Below are positions 1 to 8,592 of a stretch of DNA of 64,000 bases, piece after piece; within the stretch, counting starts at the first letter, position 1, and each line of letters starts with the position of its first letter. A program made the position numbers and the translations under genes. A model generated the notes under the pieces. The model searched no databases. It was not told the origin of the DNA and was given only the letters and a program-made list of their open reading frames with translations. Source of the stretch: Prochlorococcus sp. AG-402-I20 (lineage in GTDB: Bacteria; Cyanobacteriota; Cyanobacteriia; PCC-6307; Cyanobiaceae); assembly GCA_003216975.1 (NCBI GenBank), contig QCHY01000001.1, forward strand, positions 62,001 through 126,000, in the 5' to 3' direction.

Positions 1-2
1 GA

Positions 3-566
3 ACTATTTTTGGTTCTCAATCAGCAGTTAATGCTGCAATTGAAGCTAAACTAGGAGCAGCTTGTACTGCTAAAGTTCTTTCTCAAAAAGACTTAGATCC
101 ACCAACAGAAGGCATTGTAAATAGTTTTACGGAGTGTCCAGGTAAAACATTTTATTTTTGTGAAGGAGTTGATAAGTTAAATGAAACTGATATGACAGCC
201 TGTCAAAACGAGAATAAGTCCAAAATTTGTCAAAATAATATAGATGCAAAAGCTGAAAGCGGATATTCAGGCAAGTGGGGACCTGATCAGCATGGTCTTA
301 CAGGACCAGCCCCTTGCGGTACAACCTATTGGATGTGTAATAAGGCTTATACAGAGAGTGAAAGCGCTTACAACTCAGGACCTTGTTTCTCTTCAGGTGG
401 AGGATCTGGTGGAGGCGGATCAGGTGGCGGATCTGGACCAACAACTGAAGAATGTTTAGATAAAATGCCCCCTGCCCAACGAGGTCTTATTGAAATTTTT
501 TGTGCGGTCGGAATACGAAAATCACATCCTTTTTGCCCTGCCTTCTTCGCTTGCATGGGTAGTTGA
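3..566 (+). CDS. Cys-rich exported/pilin-type protein, 5' end cut off by window edge
   Basis: The reading frame is open from base 3, so the first ATG at 192 is probably internal and the true start lies outside the window. The visible 187 residues hold 12 cysteines and a Gly/Ser tract (396-437, alternating GGGS and GGGGS) that separates a larger N-terminal part from a Cys-rich tail of about 43 residues. An even number of Cys with a flexible linker suggests a disulfide-bonded extracellular protein. The gene ends 6 bp before pilB, so it is probably co-transcribed with the pilus motor genes and could be a pilin or pilus-associated adhesin. No N-terminal prepilin motif can be checked because that part is missing. 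I do not recognise the family. Confidence 0.6.
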   Translation, partial: TIFGSQSAVNAAIEAKLGAACTAKVLSQKDLDPPTEGIVNSFTECPGKTFYFCEGVDKLNETDMTACQNENKSKICQNNIDAKAESGYSGKWGPDQHGLTGPAPCGTTYWMCNKAYTESESAYNSGPCFSSGGGSGGGGSGGGSGPTTEECLDKMPPAQRGLIEIFCAVGIRKSHPFCPAFFACMGS

Positions 567-572
567 GATCCT

Positions 573-2231
573 ATGAGTAATACATATCAAATAAGCACAA
601 TTAGATCTCTTATTGATAAACATTTATCCCTTCAATGGTGTCGGGAAAATGTAGTTATTCCCTTGAAAATTGAACCAAGTTTACCTCCAAAAAAACAAGT
701 TATAACTATTGCAGTAGGTAATATCTCATATCTTGGAACTATTGGTAATACAATTAAGCAACGTCTTTCTAATAATGGCTTTGACTGTGTATTTATAGAA
801 ATCCCCCCTGACGAAATTCAGTCTCTTCTAGATCAAGCTTCAAACGAAAGGATATTTAATAGTGAAGGTATAGAAAATTATGATTTTTCAGAAGATGATG
901 TAATTAAGTCATTACTTGAAGCTTCAGAAGATGACGGATCTGAATCTGTAGCCGGATTTGATTTTGATGATAGTGATGAGGAGGAAGTTGCTGTTGAAGA
1001 AATTGATTTATCAACCGAAATGCTTGGTAATAAAATACAAAGAGCTGCGGCTACAGTTTTAATTGATTCCTGTAAAAAAGGAGCATCTGATATTCATATA
1101 GAACCTCATGAAAAACTAATAAAGATAAGGCTTCGGAGAGATGGAGTTCTTCAAAATTATGTAACCATGCCAAAACTTCCTGGACTTAAATTAACTGCCT
1201 GTTTGAAAAATATGGCCAAAATGGATATTGCTGAAAAAAGAGCCTCTCAAGATGGAAAAATTAGAAGAACATATGAGAACAATTCCCTTGATTTTAGATG
1301 TTCAACAGCGCCATCAAAATATGGTGAAAAAATGGTTCTTAGATATTTAAATAACGATACTAATGTTCTTAATCTGGATACACTTATAGAAAATGAAGAT
1401 GTTAGATATAAGTTTAGAAAAATAATTAACCAAGCTAATGGAATTGTTATTGTTTCTGGTCCAACAGGATCAGGTAAGTCAACTACATTAGCCTCTGCTT
1501 TGAGAGAAAAGGATAATGGTGAATTAAATATAGTTACGGCAGAAGATCCTATTGAATATGATATGGGTGGAGATATTCAGCAATTTCCTGTTCTCCGAGC
1601 AAAAGGTCAGACATTTGCAAATTTATTGAGAACTTTTCTTCGTCAGGACCCTGATGTGATTCTTATAGGTGAAACTAGAGATCCTGAAACCGCAGAGTCA
1701 TCTATGGATGCAGCGGAAACAGGTCATTTGGTTTTTACAACATTGCACGCAAATAGTGCTTCAACCTCCCTTACAAGATTACTAGATATGGAGGTCCCTC
1801 CTTATAAATTAACTGCTTCATTAAGAGGAATACTTGCTCAAAGACTTTTAAGAAAAGTCTGCCCAAGTTGCAGCGTCGAGAGACCATTGTCTGACGCAGA
1901 AGCTGAATTTACTGGTTTGAGAAGGGGAACATCTGTAAGAGTTGCTTCTTGCTTGACTGCAGATGAAAAGATTCAAAGAAAAAAGGAGGGAATTCTTTGT
2001 AATAGGTGTCTTGGTACTGGCTATAAAGGACGTGTAGGCACTTATGAATTATTAAAAGTTACAAGATCAATCTCAAATGCAATTAAAAAACAACTCTCAA
2101 CCCAAGAAATCGAGGAGATTGCTATTTCAGAGGGTATGTTGAGTTTAAAAGCTTATGCTGTAAAACTTATAGAAAAGAAACTTACAACTGTTTCAGAATT
2201 AAGTAAAATTTGTAATGATGATCATAATTAA
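573..2231 (+). CDS. pilB: Type IV pilus extension ATPase PilB (GspE/PulE family)
   Basis: Cytoplasmic hexameric ATPase that powers pilus extension. The 552-residue protein has a shortened, acidic N-terminal region (Asp/Glu-rich around 115-145). The GspE core follows: Walker A GPTGSGKST near residue 296, the Asp-box segment with EDPIEY, Walker B with LIGETRD, and a His box with TLHANSAST. Two CxxC pairs (CPSC near 430 and CNRC near 476) form the zinc-binding tetracysteine motif typical of PilB/GspE and absent from PilT. It is first in a pilB-pilT-pilC run on the + strand. The identification is firm. Confidence 0.95.
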   Translation: MSNTYQISTIRSLIDKHLSLQWCRENVVIPLKIEPSLPPKKQVITIAVGNISYLGTIGNTIKQRLSNNGFDCVFIEIPPDEIQSLLDQASNERIFNSEGIENYDFSEDDVIKSLLEASEDDGSESVAGFDFDDSDEEEVAVEEIDLSTEMLGNKIQRAAATVLIDSCKKGASDIHIEPHEKLIKIRLRRDGVLQNYVTMPKLPGLKLTACLKNMAKMDIAEKRASQDGKIRRTYENNSLDFRCSTAPSKYGEKMVLRYLNNDTNVLNLDTLIENEDVRYKFRKIINQANGIVIVSGPTGSGKSTTLASALREKDNGELNIVTAEDPIEYDMGGDIQQFPVLRAKGQTFANLLRTFLRQDPDVILIGETRDPETAESSMDAAETGHLVFTTLHANSASTSLTRLLDMEVPPYKLTASLRGILAQRLLRKVCPSCSVERPLSDAEAEFTGLRRGTSVRVASCLTADEKIQRKKEGILCNRCLGTGYKGRVGTYELLKVTRSISNAIKKQLSTQEIEEIAISEGMLSLKAYAVKLIEKKLTTVSELSKICNDDHN

Positions 2232-2264
2232 GAAATAAATTTAAGGTATTTCAAGATTTTTGTT

Positions 2265-3311
2265 ATGTCAGTAATAAGGAAAATAGTTCAATACGCATTA
2301 AATCTAGATTCATCTGATATTCATCTTGAAGAAGAATCACCCATCGCTATTAGAGTTAATTCTGATATCCAATTAATAGATAAAATTTTGCACAAGAAGG
2401 ATATGGATATTCTTCTTGGAGAGATCCTAGATAATGAAAAATTAGATCAATTTAATAAATCTGGTGATTTAGATACTTCCATAGGTTTGGAGGGACTTTC
2501 AAGAATTAGAATCAATGCCTATGTTGCTAATGAAAAAAGATGTTTAACATTAAGAATCCTTCCGGATAATCTTCCGAAATGGCAGGACTTAGGATTACCA
2601 AAACCATTTATAGAACTAACAAATAAACATAGAGGTTTAGTTCTTTGCACTGGTCCTACAGGTTCAGGAAAGTCAACTACTCTTGCTGCATTTATTAACT
2701 GTATTCTTGAGACACAAAAAAGACACATACTTACTATTGAAGATCCTATTGAATTTGAATTTAATCACACTCAAAATTCCATCATTCATCAAAGAGAAGT
2801 AAAACGAGATACCAAAAGTTTTAGTTCGGCTCTGAAGGCAGCATTACGAGAAGATCCAGATATAATTTATATAGGCGAAATGAGAGATTTAGAAACTATA
2901 CAGCTAGCAATCACAGCGGCGGAAACAGGTCATTTAGTGTTGGGAACCCTTCATACATCCTCTGCTGCTAAAACTGTTGAGAGGATTGTTGATGTTTTTC
3001 CTGCTGATCAACAAGAACAAGCAAGATTGCAGGTCTCTACATCTCTTGCAGGAATAATGTCACAAACTCTTTGCAAAAATAAAGCAGGGAAAAGATCTTT
3101 AGCTTATGAGTTACTTATTAATACGCCAGCAATAGCTAATCTGATTCGAGAAAGAAAAGTAAGTCAGATTTATTCTCAATTACAAACTGGTAGCAATGAT
3201 GGTATGAACACTTTAGAACAATGTCTTCAGGAATTAATAGATAAGAATAAGATCTCACTTGAAGAAGGTTTAGGTAAAGCATCAAATCCTAAAGCATTAA
3301 TTCAAAGCTAA
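2265..3311 (+). CDS. pilT: Type IV pilus retraction ATPase PilT
   Basis: Hexameric ATPase that drives pilus retraction and twitching. The 348-residue length is typical. Walker A GPTGSGKST is near residue 130, followed by EDPIEFE, the Walker B segment IIYIGEMRD and the His-box stretch GTLHTSSAAKT. The C-terminal part has AIANLIRERK, close to the PilT AIRNLIRE signature needed for retraction. The PilB zinc CxxC pairs are missing, which separates it from the upstream paralogue. It lies between pilB and pilC. Confidence 0.94.
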   Translation: MSVIRKIVQYALNLDSSDIHLEEESPIAIRVNSDIQLIDKILHKKDMDILLGEILDNEKLDQFNKSGDLDTSIGLEGLSRIRINAYVANEKRCLTLRILPDNLPKWQDLGLPKPFIELTNKHRGLVLCTGPTGSGKSTTLAAFINCILETQKRHILTIEDPIEFEFNHTQNSIIHQREVKRDTKSFSSALKAALREDPDIIYIGEMRDLETIQLAITAAETGHLVLGTLHTSSAAKTVERIVDVFPADQQEQARLQVSTSLAGIMSQTLCKNKAGKRSLAYELLINTPAIANLIRERKVSQIYSQLQTGSNDGMNTLEQCLQELIDKNKISLEEGLGKASNPKALIQS

Positions 3312-3317
3312 TTAATT

Positions 3318-4457
3318 ATGCCTTCCTATGGAAAACAGACTTATAAAGTTGCACCTAAAGATAAAGGTTCAATATTAAAAGTTAATCCTAACATTCAATT
3401 TTCATCAAACAAAGTTACAGTTCCTCAGAAAGATTTACTTATTTTTTTTAGGCAACTTGCAGTAATTATTCAAAGCGGAGTTCCTTTGGCTCAGGGCTTA
3501 GAACTTTTGGCCGAAAACACTAAAAATCAGAAGTTTGCTTTAATTCAAATACAGATTTCGGCAAGATTACAATCTGGTGAGGAATTATCAAATTGTCTAA
3601 AAAAATATCCTAAGGTGTTTGCTCCGATTACAGTCGGTTTGATTGAGGCTGGTGAGGCGGGTGGAATTCTTGATAAAGTTCTTGATCGTATAGCCTCTTT
3701 GATTGAACAACAAGCAAAGATTAAATCTCAAATACAAGGAGCACTTACTTATCCAGTGATAATTCTTGTATTAGCAATAACTGTTAGCCTAGGTTTGTTG
3801 ATATTTATTGTTCCAACATTTGATAAAATGTTTAAAGATATGGGTGCTGAATTACCTGCATTAACTGAGTTTATGCTCACCCTTTCTAGGGTAGTTACTT
3901 CATTGCAATTTTTTATATTTACACCTATTATAGTTATAATTATAAGTTATATTTATAAAAAATATTATGCAACGAAGTCTGGAAGATTTCGAATTGATAG
4001 CCTTACATTAAAGATTCCGCTCTTTGGTTCTCTTCTTTTAAGATCTGAAGTCGCATCCTTATGTGATACACTTTCCACTCTCATTGATTCTGGTATTCCA
4101 TTAGTTGAAGCAATTGACAGATGTATTTCGGCAAGTGGTAATGATCGCGTTAAAAGATGTCTTTCAATAGCTATTCAAAAGGTAAAAGAAGGACAAGAAC
4201 TTTCATCATCAATTGATAGTTATAATGTTTTCCCGAAATTAGTTAAATCAATGCTAAAGATTGGAGAAGAAACAGGTAAATTGGGATTTATGACAGAAAA
4301 CTTGGCTAATTTTTATAAAAGAGAAGTTGAAGAGGCAGTCTCTTCATTAACTCAGGCGATGGAACCAATGGTCATAATGGTCGTTGCTGGTATCGTTGGC
4401 ACTATTGTTGTAGCTTTATATTTACCAATGTTTAAAATAATTAATGTTATGGGTTGA
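3318..4457 (+). CDS. pilC: Type IV pilus inner-membrane platform protein PilC (GspF family)
   Basis: Inner-membrane platform that couples PilB/PilT to the growing pilus. The 379-residue protein has two T2SF/GspF repeats. The first begins with the stretch FFRQLAVIIQSGVPLAQGLE and the second with LCDTLSTLIDSGIPLVEA. Membrane segments are visible near 145-170, 195-215 and at the C-terminus (MVIMVVAGIVGTIVVALYLP). It starts 6 bp after the pilT stop, and its own stop is only 4 bp from the stop of the oppositely oriented pilM-like gene, so the two pilus operons converge tail to tail. Confidence 0.95.
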   Translation: MPSYGKQTYKVAPKDKGSILKVNPNIQFSSNKVTVPQKDLLIFFRQLAVIIQSGVPLAQGLELLAENTKNQKFALIQIQISARLQSGEELSNCLKKYPKVFAPITVGLIEAGEAGGILDKVLDRIASLIEQQAKIKSQIQGALTYPVIILVLAITVSLGLLIFIVPTFDKMFKDMGAELPALTEFMLTLSRVVTSLQFFIFTPIIVIIISYIYKKYYATKSGRFRIDSLTLKIPLFGSLLLRSEVASLCDTLSTLIDSGIPLVEAIDRCISASGNDRVKRCLSIAIQKVKEGQELSSSIDSYNVFPKLVKSMLKIGEETGKLGFMTENLANFYKREVEEAVSSLTQAMEPMVIMVVAGIVGTIVVALYLPMFKIINVMG

Positions 4458-4461
4458 TTAA

Positions 4462-6597
4462 TTAATTTTTGGGCATATTAAAATCATCTCCAAAATCATT
4501 ATTTTCTTTTATATCTTTAGAGGCTTTTTCTTGGCTTGAATACTTCTCTATTGTGTCTTTATTTTTGGATTCTTGCTCAGAAGTAGTATTTTCCAAATCT
4601 GTATCAAAATCAAGAAATGAATCTTTGTTTTGAGAAGTTTTTTCGCTTGATTTTAAATTCAATTCATCATCAATCATATTATTATTTTCAGTATTATTTT
4701 TAGAAATTTGTTCTGATGTAGTATTTTTTAAATCTGTGTCAAAATCAAGAAATGAATCTTTGTTTTGAGAAGTTTTTTCACTTGATTTTAAATTCAATTC
4801 ATCATCAATCATATAATTATTTTCAGTATTATTTTTAGAAATTTGATCTGATGTAGTATTTTTTAAATCTGTGTCAAAATCAAGAAATGAATCTTTGTTT
4901 TGAGAAGTTTTTTCGCTTGATTTTAAATTCAATTCATCATCAATCATATTATTATTTTCAGTATTATTTTTAGAAATTTGATCTGATGTAGTATTTTTTA
5001 AATCTGTATCAAAATCAAGAAATGAATCTTTGTTTTGAGAAGTTTTTTCGCTTGATTTTAAATTCAATTCATCATCAATCATATTATTATTTTCAGTATT
5101 ATTTTTAGAAATTTGTTCTGATGTAGTATTTTTTAAATCTTTATCAAAACCTGGTATGGAAATATCTTTTTCATCTACATTAATTGGAATAGAATTATTT
5201 GAAATGTTATTAGATTTTAATATGAGATTAGATTTATTATCTTTACTTTTTGAATCTTCATCGTTTTGTTTTAGGAATTCGTCAAATGAAATATTTTGAG
5301 TTTTTGAATCTTCTATTTTGAATTCGCTTTTTTTTGTAACTAATTCATTCATAGAATCTTTTTCATTTGTAGCTTTCTTTTTATCTTGTAAATCACTTGT
5401 ATGTTTTTTTTGTGTTTTTAAATCTTTTTTGTTTTCATTTATATTCATTTCTTTTTTAGTTATTTGTAAATTATCATCTAGATCAGCAGTAGAAATCTTT
5501 TCTGATTCAACCATACTTAGTCCTAGGCCTATTAATCGATTCAAATCTTGCATGACTATAGGTTTTGAGAGATTTATATTTCCTATATACTTTGATGATT
5601 TTGAACGTAATATAGAAGTATTTATGTTGAAACGATTTTTAAATAATTCCTTTATTCCAGGATGACTACTATTTACTCCTGATAATATAATTTCACATAT
5701 TTCTAAGTTAAATTCTTTTTTAAATTGATCTAATTCATTATTAATTTCGGAAAATAATATTTTAAGATCTATTTCTGAAATTTCTAAATAATCTTCACTA
5801 TTTATTGTATATTCTTCTATTGATTGATCTCCTTCGTAATTATCTTTTACCTCGAAAGCCTTGATTGCTGCAAGCGAAGAAACATATATAGGACCATTCA
5901 AACCTATTATATAAAAATGAGTGCACTCTAATGATAATTCTATTAGGACTAGAACTTGATCCTTTATTGGTTGATTAATTGATGTATTAGCAATTCTTTG
6001 TAGAGAGGAATATGAAATATCCAATGTATGTAATTCTAAGTTTGCTTCTGATAATGTTTTGATAACATTATCAATCAACTTCTTTGGAACACTATTCAGA
6101 AAATATGCCTTTTTTTTGTTTTTCCTTGTAATATTGTTTAGTGGAATAATATCAAAATCAGTATTTTCTATTGAAATTGGGAACTGAAAACCTGAGGAAG
6201 ATGGATTGCTTACATACTCTATTGCTTCTTGATAGTTAAGATGCTCGGGAAGATATATAATTCTAGAAATTGCAGCCTGTGGTGGAAGAGTGATTCCTAC
6301 ACGATGAGCCCATATTTGATCTTCTTCAATTATCTGAGTAAGAAATGAGGCCATAGATTGTGTATCTGTTGGAGTACCTCTTTCTATCGCTGATTTGTCA
6401 AGTGCTATGCGATTAATTTTGGAATAAAAGACTTGATCTTTGACAACCCTTGCTTCTCCATAAGTTAGAGAATCAATTCCAAATTCGATTAATAAATATC
6501 TTTTAGAGATTTTTCTTCTAAACGAGAAAAATGATTTTTTAGTATCAGAAATATCTAAACCAAAAAAAGTATCATTTGCTGATGGGGTTTGTACCAT
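4462..6597 (-). CDS. pilM: PilM-like pilus assembly protein with repetitive acidic C-terminal extension
   Basis: Residues 1 to about 365 have the layout of the actin-like ATPase domain of PilM/GspL: an N-terminal LLIEFGIDSL strand, a GITLPPQAAISRIIYLP segment and a LIGLGLSM end. This part would be the cytoplasmic ring partner of PilN. The rest is a Lys/Asp/Asn/Ser-rich, low-complexity tail containing four almost identical 45-residue repeats (about residues 488-667). At 711 residues the protein is about twice the usual PilM length. It is the last gene of the - strand cluster pilQ, PilN-like, PilO-like, pilins. The PilM assignment rests partly on position; the repeats are seen directly. Confidence 0.75.
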   Translation of the reverse strand: MVQTPSANDTFFGLDISDTKKSFFSFRRKISKRYLLIEFGIDSLTYGEARVVKDQVFYSKINRIALDKSAIERGTPTDTQSMASFLTQIIEEDQIWAHRVGITLPPQAAISRIIYLPEHLNYQEAIEYVSNPSSSGFQFPISIENTDFDIIPLNNITRKNKKKAYFLNSVPKKLIDNVIKTLSEANLELHTLDISYSSLQRIANTSINQPIKDQVLVLIELSLECTHFYIIGLNGPIYVSSLAAIKAFEVKDNYEGDQSIEEYTINSEDYLEISEIDLKILFSEINNELDQFKKEFNLEICEIILSGVNSSHPGIKELFKNRFNINTSILRSKSSKYIGNINLSKPIVMQDLNRLIGLGLSMVESEKISTADLDDNLQITKKEMNINENKKDLKTQKKHTSDLQDKKKATNEKDSMNELVTKKSEFKIEDSKTQNISFDEFLKQNDEDSKSKDNKSNLILKSNNISNNSIPINVDEKDISIPGFDKDLKNTTSEQISKNNTENNNMIDDELNLKSSEKTSQNKDSFLDFDTDLKNTTSDQISKNNTENNNMIDDELNLKSSEKTSQNKDSFLDFDTDLKNTTSDQISKNNTENNYMIDDELNLKSSEKTSQNKDSFLDFDTDLKNTTSEQISKNNTENNNMIDDELNLKSSEKTSQNKDSFLDFDTDLENTTSEQESKNKDTIEKYSSQEKASKDIKENNDFGDDFNMPKN
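4595..5134 (-). repeat. Four tandem 135-bp in-frame repeats inside the pilM-like gene
   Basis: Near-identical units begin at 4595, 4730, 4865 and 5000, with diverged partial copies on both sides (for example from 5135). Each unit is exactly 135 bp (45 codons) and keeps the frame. A unit includes the peptide segments DTDLKNTTS, MIDDELNLKSSEK and NKDSFLDF. The copies differ at only a few bases, which suggests recent expansion or homogenisation. Confidence 0.95.
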
Positions 6598-6603
6598 GTT
6601 GAT

Positions 6604-7152
6604 TTAGCAAAAAGGTTGAGGCCTGCAAAACAATTTCCTTATTGGCAATTGATCAATTGTGACTTCATTTGGTAATGCTAACAAGAAATATAAACCTGGC
6701 TGTGCATTTGAGCTAATACCTTTTGATTTAGATACCAAATCTGATAAAGAACTTTCATTAATAGAACTAGATTTTAAGCATATTGCATAACCGGCATTTG
6801 AAGGCTTCCAGTTGCTTCCTGTTATGGGCTTTTGCTCTAGTGGGAGTTCCCAATCAATATGGGGAGAGAGGCTACAACCTTTTGGAAGTGTACCTATTTG
6901 TTTCTCTTTTATAGTATTAATATCATTCAGAGTTATTCCAGCTTGAGATAAAAAATCTGAATATTTTTCTAGTGTGATAAAGAGATAGTGATGGTCAATA
7001 AGAAGACCATTAGAATTGTTTAGATCAGTTTTTTCTTTGTTATTAAACCTGGAGCTTATCTCAACAAACCCACTATATGTAGTAAAGAAAAGACTTAACA
7101 AAGTCATTGAAATTATAATTTCAACCAAAGACATGCCACTTTGGTCTTTCAT
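6604..7152 (-). CDS. Type IV prepilin-like (minor pilin/pseudopilin) protein
   Basis: I chose the ATG at 7152 because it gives a short prepilin leader, MKDQSG, followed by MSLVEIIISMTLLSLFF. That fits the prepilin peptidase pattern: a Gly before the cut, Glu at mature position 5 and a hydrophobic helix. A TTG at 7197 would add 15 residues. The mature part of about 176 residues has four Cys, including a pair near the C-terminus (LFCRPQPFC), and is probably globular and disulfide-bonded. It lies in the - strand pilus cluster between the pilM-like gene and two other pilin-like genes, so a minor-pilin role is likely. Confidence 0.75.
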   Translation of the reverse strand: MKDQSGMSLVEIIISMTLLSLFFTTYSGFVEISSRFNNKEKTDLNNSNGLLIDHHYLFITLEKYSDFLSQAGITLNDINTIKEKQIGTLPKGCSLSPHIDWELPLEQKPITGSNWKPSNAGYAICLKSSSINESSLSDLVSKSKGISSNAQPGLYFLLALPNEVTIDQLPIRKLFCRPQPFC

Positions 7153-7201
7153 TAAATCAATCTTATTATTACTTCTAGTAGGCTTTATAAATAACAATAT
7201 T

Positions 7202-7414
7202 TTAAAATGATTGAGGAAGATTATCTATATCATCTTTTATGAGATCTATATTTGATGTAGTATTTAGTCCCGCAGAATTAATTATTTTATGCTCATTTTG
7301 TGTAAGAGAATGTTTCCCCGCATTACGATATGATTTTTCCATGGATTGAATCGAAAGCATTAGACTTGATATTGCCATTGCTGAAATCATTAACCCTACA
7401 AAAGATTCTATCAT
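7202..7414 (-). CDS. Short pilin-like protein without a recognisable leader
   Basis: A 70-residue ORF beginning MIESFVGLMISAMAISSLML, which matches the hydrophobic helix of a type IV pilin but has almost nothing before the conserved Glu. A stop codon lies two codons upstream in the same frame. That stop belongs to the preceding pilin-like gene, so the two are in one frame separated by TAA plus two codons. The remainder is polar and has no Cys. It may be a small minor pilin that is not processed, or part of a gene split by a nonsense change. Confidence 0.55.
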   Translation of the reverse strand: MIESFVGLMISAMAISSLMLSIQSMEKSYRNAGKHSLTQNEHKIINSAGLNTTSNIDLIKDDIDNLPQSF

Positions 7415-7420
7415 ATCTTT

Positions 7421-7891
7421 TTAATTCACTCCTTCGAAAGGGCATTTAGGCTCTACATCAATTATGCATGAATATAAGTTATAAGTATTACTTTCCAGGA
7501 GACTTGGCGAAATTATAACTCTATGATAGTTATTTATTAAATTACAACTATTTTTAAATCTTACATGAGTCGAATAAGAAGGAATTCCTGAATTGTAACT
7601 ATTTAAATGGCTGTATTTAGAAAGAATAGAATAGTTAGTATTTAACTCGTCTACAAAACCATTTTTAATATTTTGGCAAATTAGATCTCCAGAACCTAAC
7701 GATATTCCTTTTATATCTTTTAGTAATTTGAGAAATTCCTTGTCATTTTGTCTCTGAATAATAAGCTTATCTGAATCAATTGCTTTAGATTTAATTGTAT
7801 GTTGGTTTTTATTTATAGTAGTAGATGTTTCAAAAATTGATACAACTGTAGTCATCATTGCTAATCCTAATCCAACATAAAAGAATAACAT
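7421..7891 (-). CDS. Pilin-like membrane-anchored protein in the pilus cluster
   Basis: 156 residues with an N-terminal hydrophobic helix (MLFFYVGLGLAMMTTVVSIFE) that could align with the pilin helix but has no preceding leader. An in-frame stop lies directly upstream of the ATG. The rest is polar with four Cys (near 83, 116, 146 and 154). It follows the PilO-like gene by 20 bp in the same operon. A PilX/PilV-type minor pilin is the simplest reading, but no family is recognised with certainty. Confidence 0.55.
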   Translation of the reverse strand: MLFFYVGLGLAMMTTVVSIFETSTTINKNQHTIKSKAIDSDKLIIQRQNDKEFLKLLKDIKGISLGSGDLICQNIKNGFVDELNTNYSILSKYSHLNSYNSGIPSYSTHVRFKNSCNLINNYHRVIISPSLLESNTYNLYSCIIDVEPKCPFEGVN

Positions 7892-7911
7892 TTATTTTTT
7901 ATTGGTATTTT

Positions 7912-8592
7912 TTATGGCTTAGATTCAAATGTTTTACTTTTGATTTTAGCGTATGTAGTAAGATTAAAGCTCATTGTTAAGTTTAATTTGTCTTTATTGG
8001 TGTTGATCTCATTAGATTTGATTTCAATATTATCTGTAATTGCAATAGCTTGAAGCAGTTCTATTTCTTTTAGGAAACTTAGTAAACTATTAAATTCACC
8101 TTTAAGAGTTATTTGAAATTGATGTTTTTCAATTGATGGCAATAGAAAAGGATCATCAAGCAATAAATTATTATTAGTTGAATTATCTGATGCTTTATTA
8201 TTAGATTCAGTATATTTTTTTATTTGATTTGGTTTAACAGTTATAATTTCTATTTGATTATCAGTTGAGATTCTATTGATTTCTGAAAGTATAGTATTTA
8301 ATTGTTCTGGATCAGAAGTGATTTGAACTAATCTTTCTTGCTGTTTTTGCGCTTTGTTCGTACTTATTGTGAGATCATTTATATATTTTTTATAAACAGG
8401 AATGTATAAAATTTTATCTTTTAAGACTTGTATTTGTGATTCCTCATTAGACAATTTTTTTGTTAACGGTCGAAATACAAATGCTAATAACGCAGTGAGA
8501 ATTAATACTCCTACAATTACAGGTAAGAATAATAATGAATTCTCTGGTGTGATTATTCTCTTTTTATTGCCTTTTGAAGATAAATTAGTCAT
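7912..8592 (-). CDS. pilO: PilO-like pilus alignment-subcomplex protein
   Basis: 226 residues with a single N-terminal membrane helix (about 18-41), a coiled-coil-like segment rich in Lys/Gln/Glu (about 50-95) and a C-terminal alpha/beta domain whose text (FQITLKGEFNSLLSFLKEIELL) matches the PilO pattern. In other bacteria PilO pairs with PilN in the inner membrane and links PilM to the PilQ secretin. The ATG overlaps the PilN-like stop by 4 bp. Sequence similarity to PilO is visible but modest; gene order supports it. Confidence 0.8.
   Translation of the reverse strand: MTNLSSKGNKKRIITPENSLLFLPVIVGVLILTALLAFVFRPLTKKLSNEESQIQVLKDKILYIPVYKKYINDLTISTNKAQKQQERLVQITSDPEQLNTILSEINRISTDNQIEIITVKPNQIKKYTESNNKASDNSTNNNLLLDDPFLLPSIEKHQFQITLKGEFNSLLSFLKEIELLQAIAITDNIEIKSNEINTNKDKLNLTMSFNLTTYAKIKSKTFESKP

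Noticed and set aside
368-556. ORF on the - strand across the Gly/Ser tract, with a Pro-rich product
   Set aside because: It is the mirror of the GGGS codons in the + strand gene; the + frame is open to the window edge and has Cys patterning.
4595-5134. Regular direct repeats that could suggest a CRISPR array
   Set aside because: Units are 135 bp, adjacent, nearly identical and in frame inside a coding gene, with no unique spacers and no cas genes.
5318-5665. 115-codon + strand ORF rich in Phe and Ser
   Set aside because: It lies antisense to the pilM-like gene; composition reflects the complement of Lys/Glu-rich codons.
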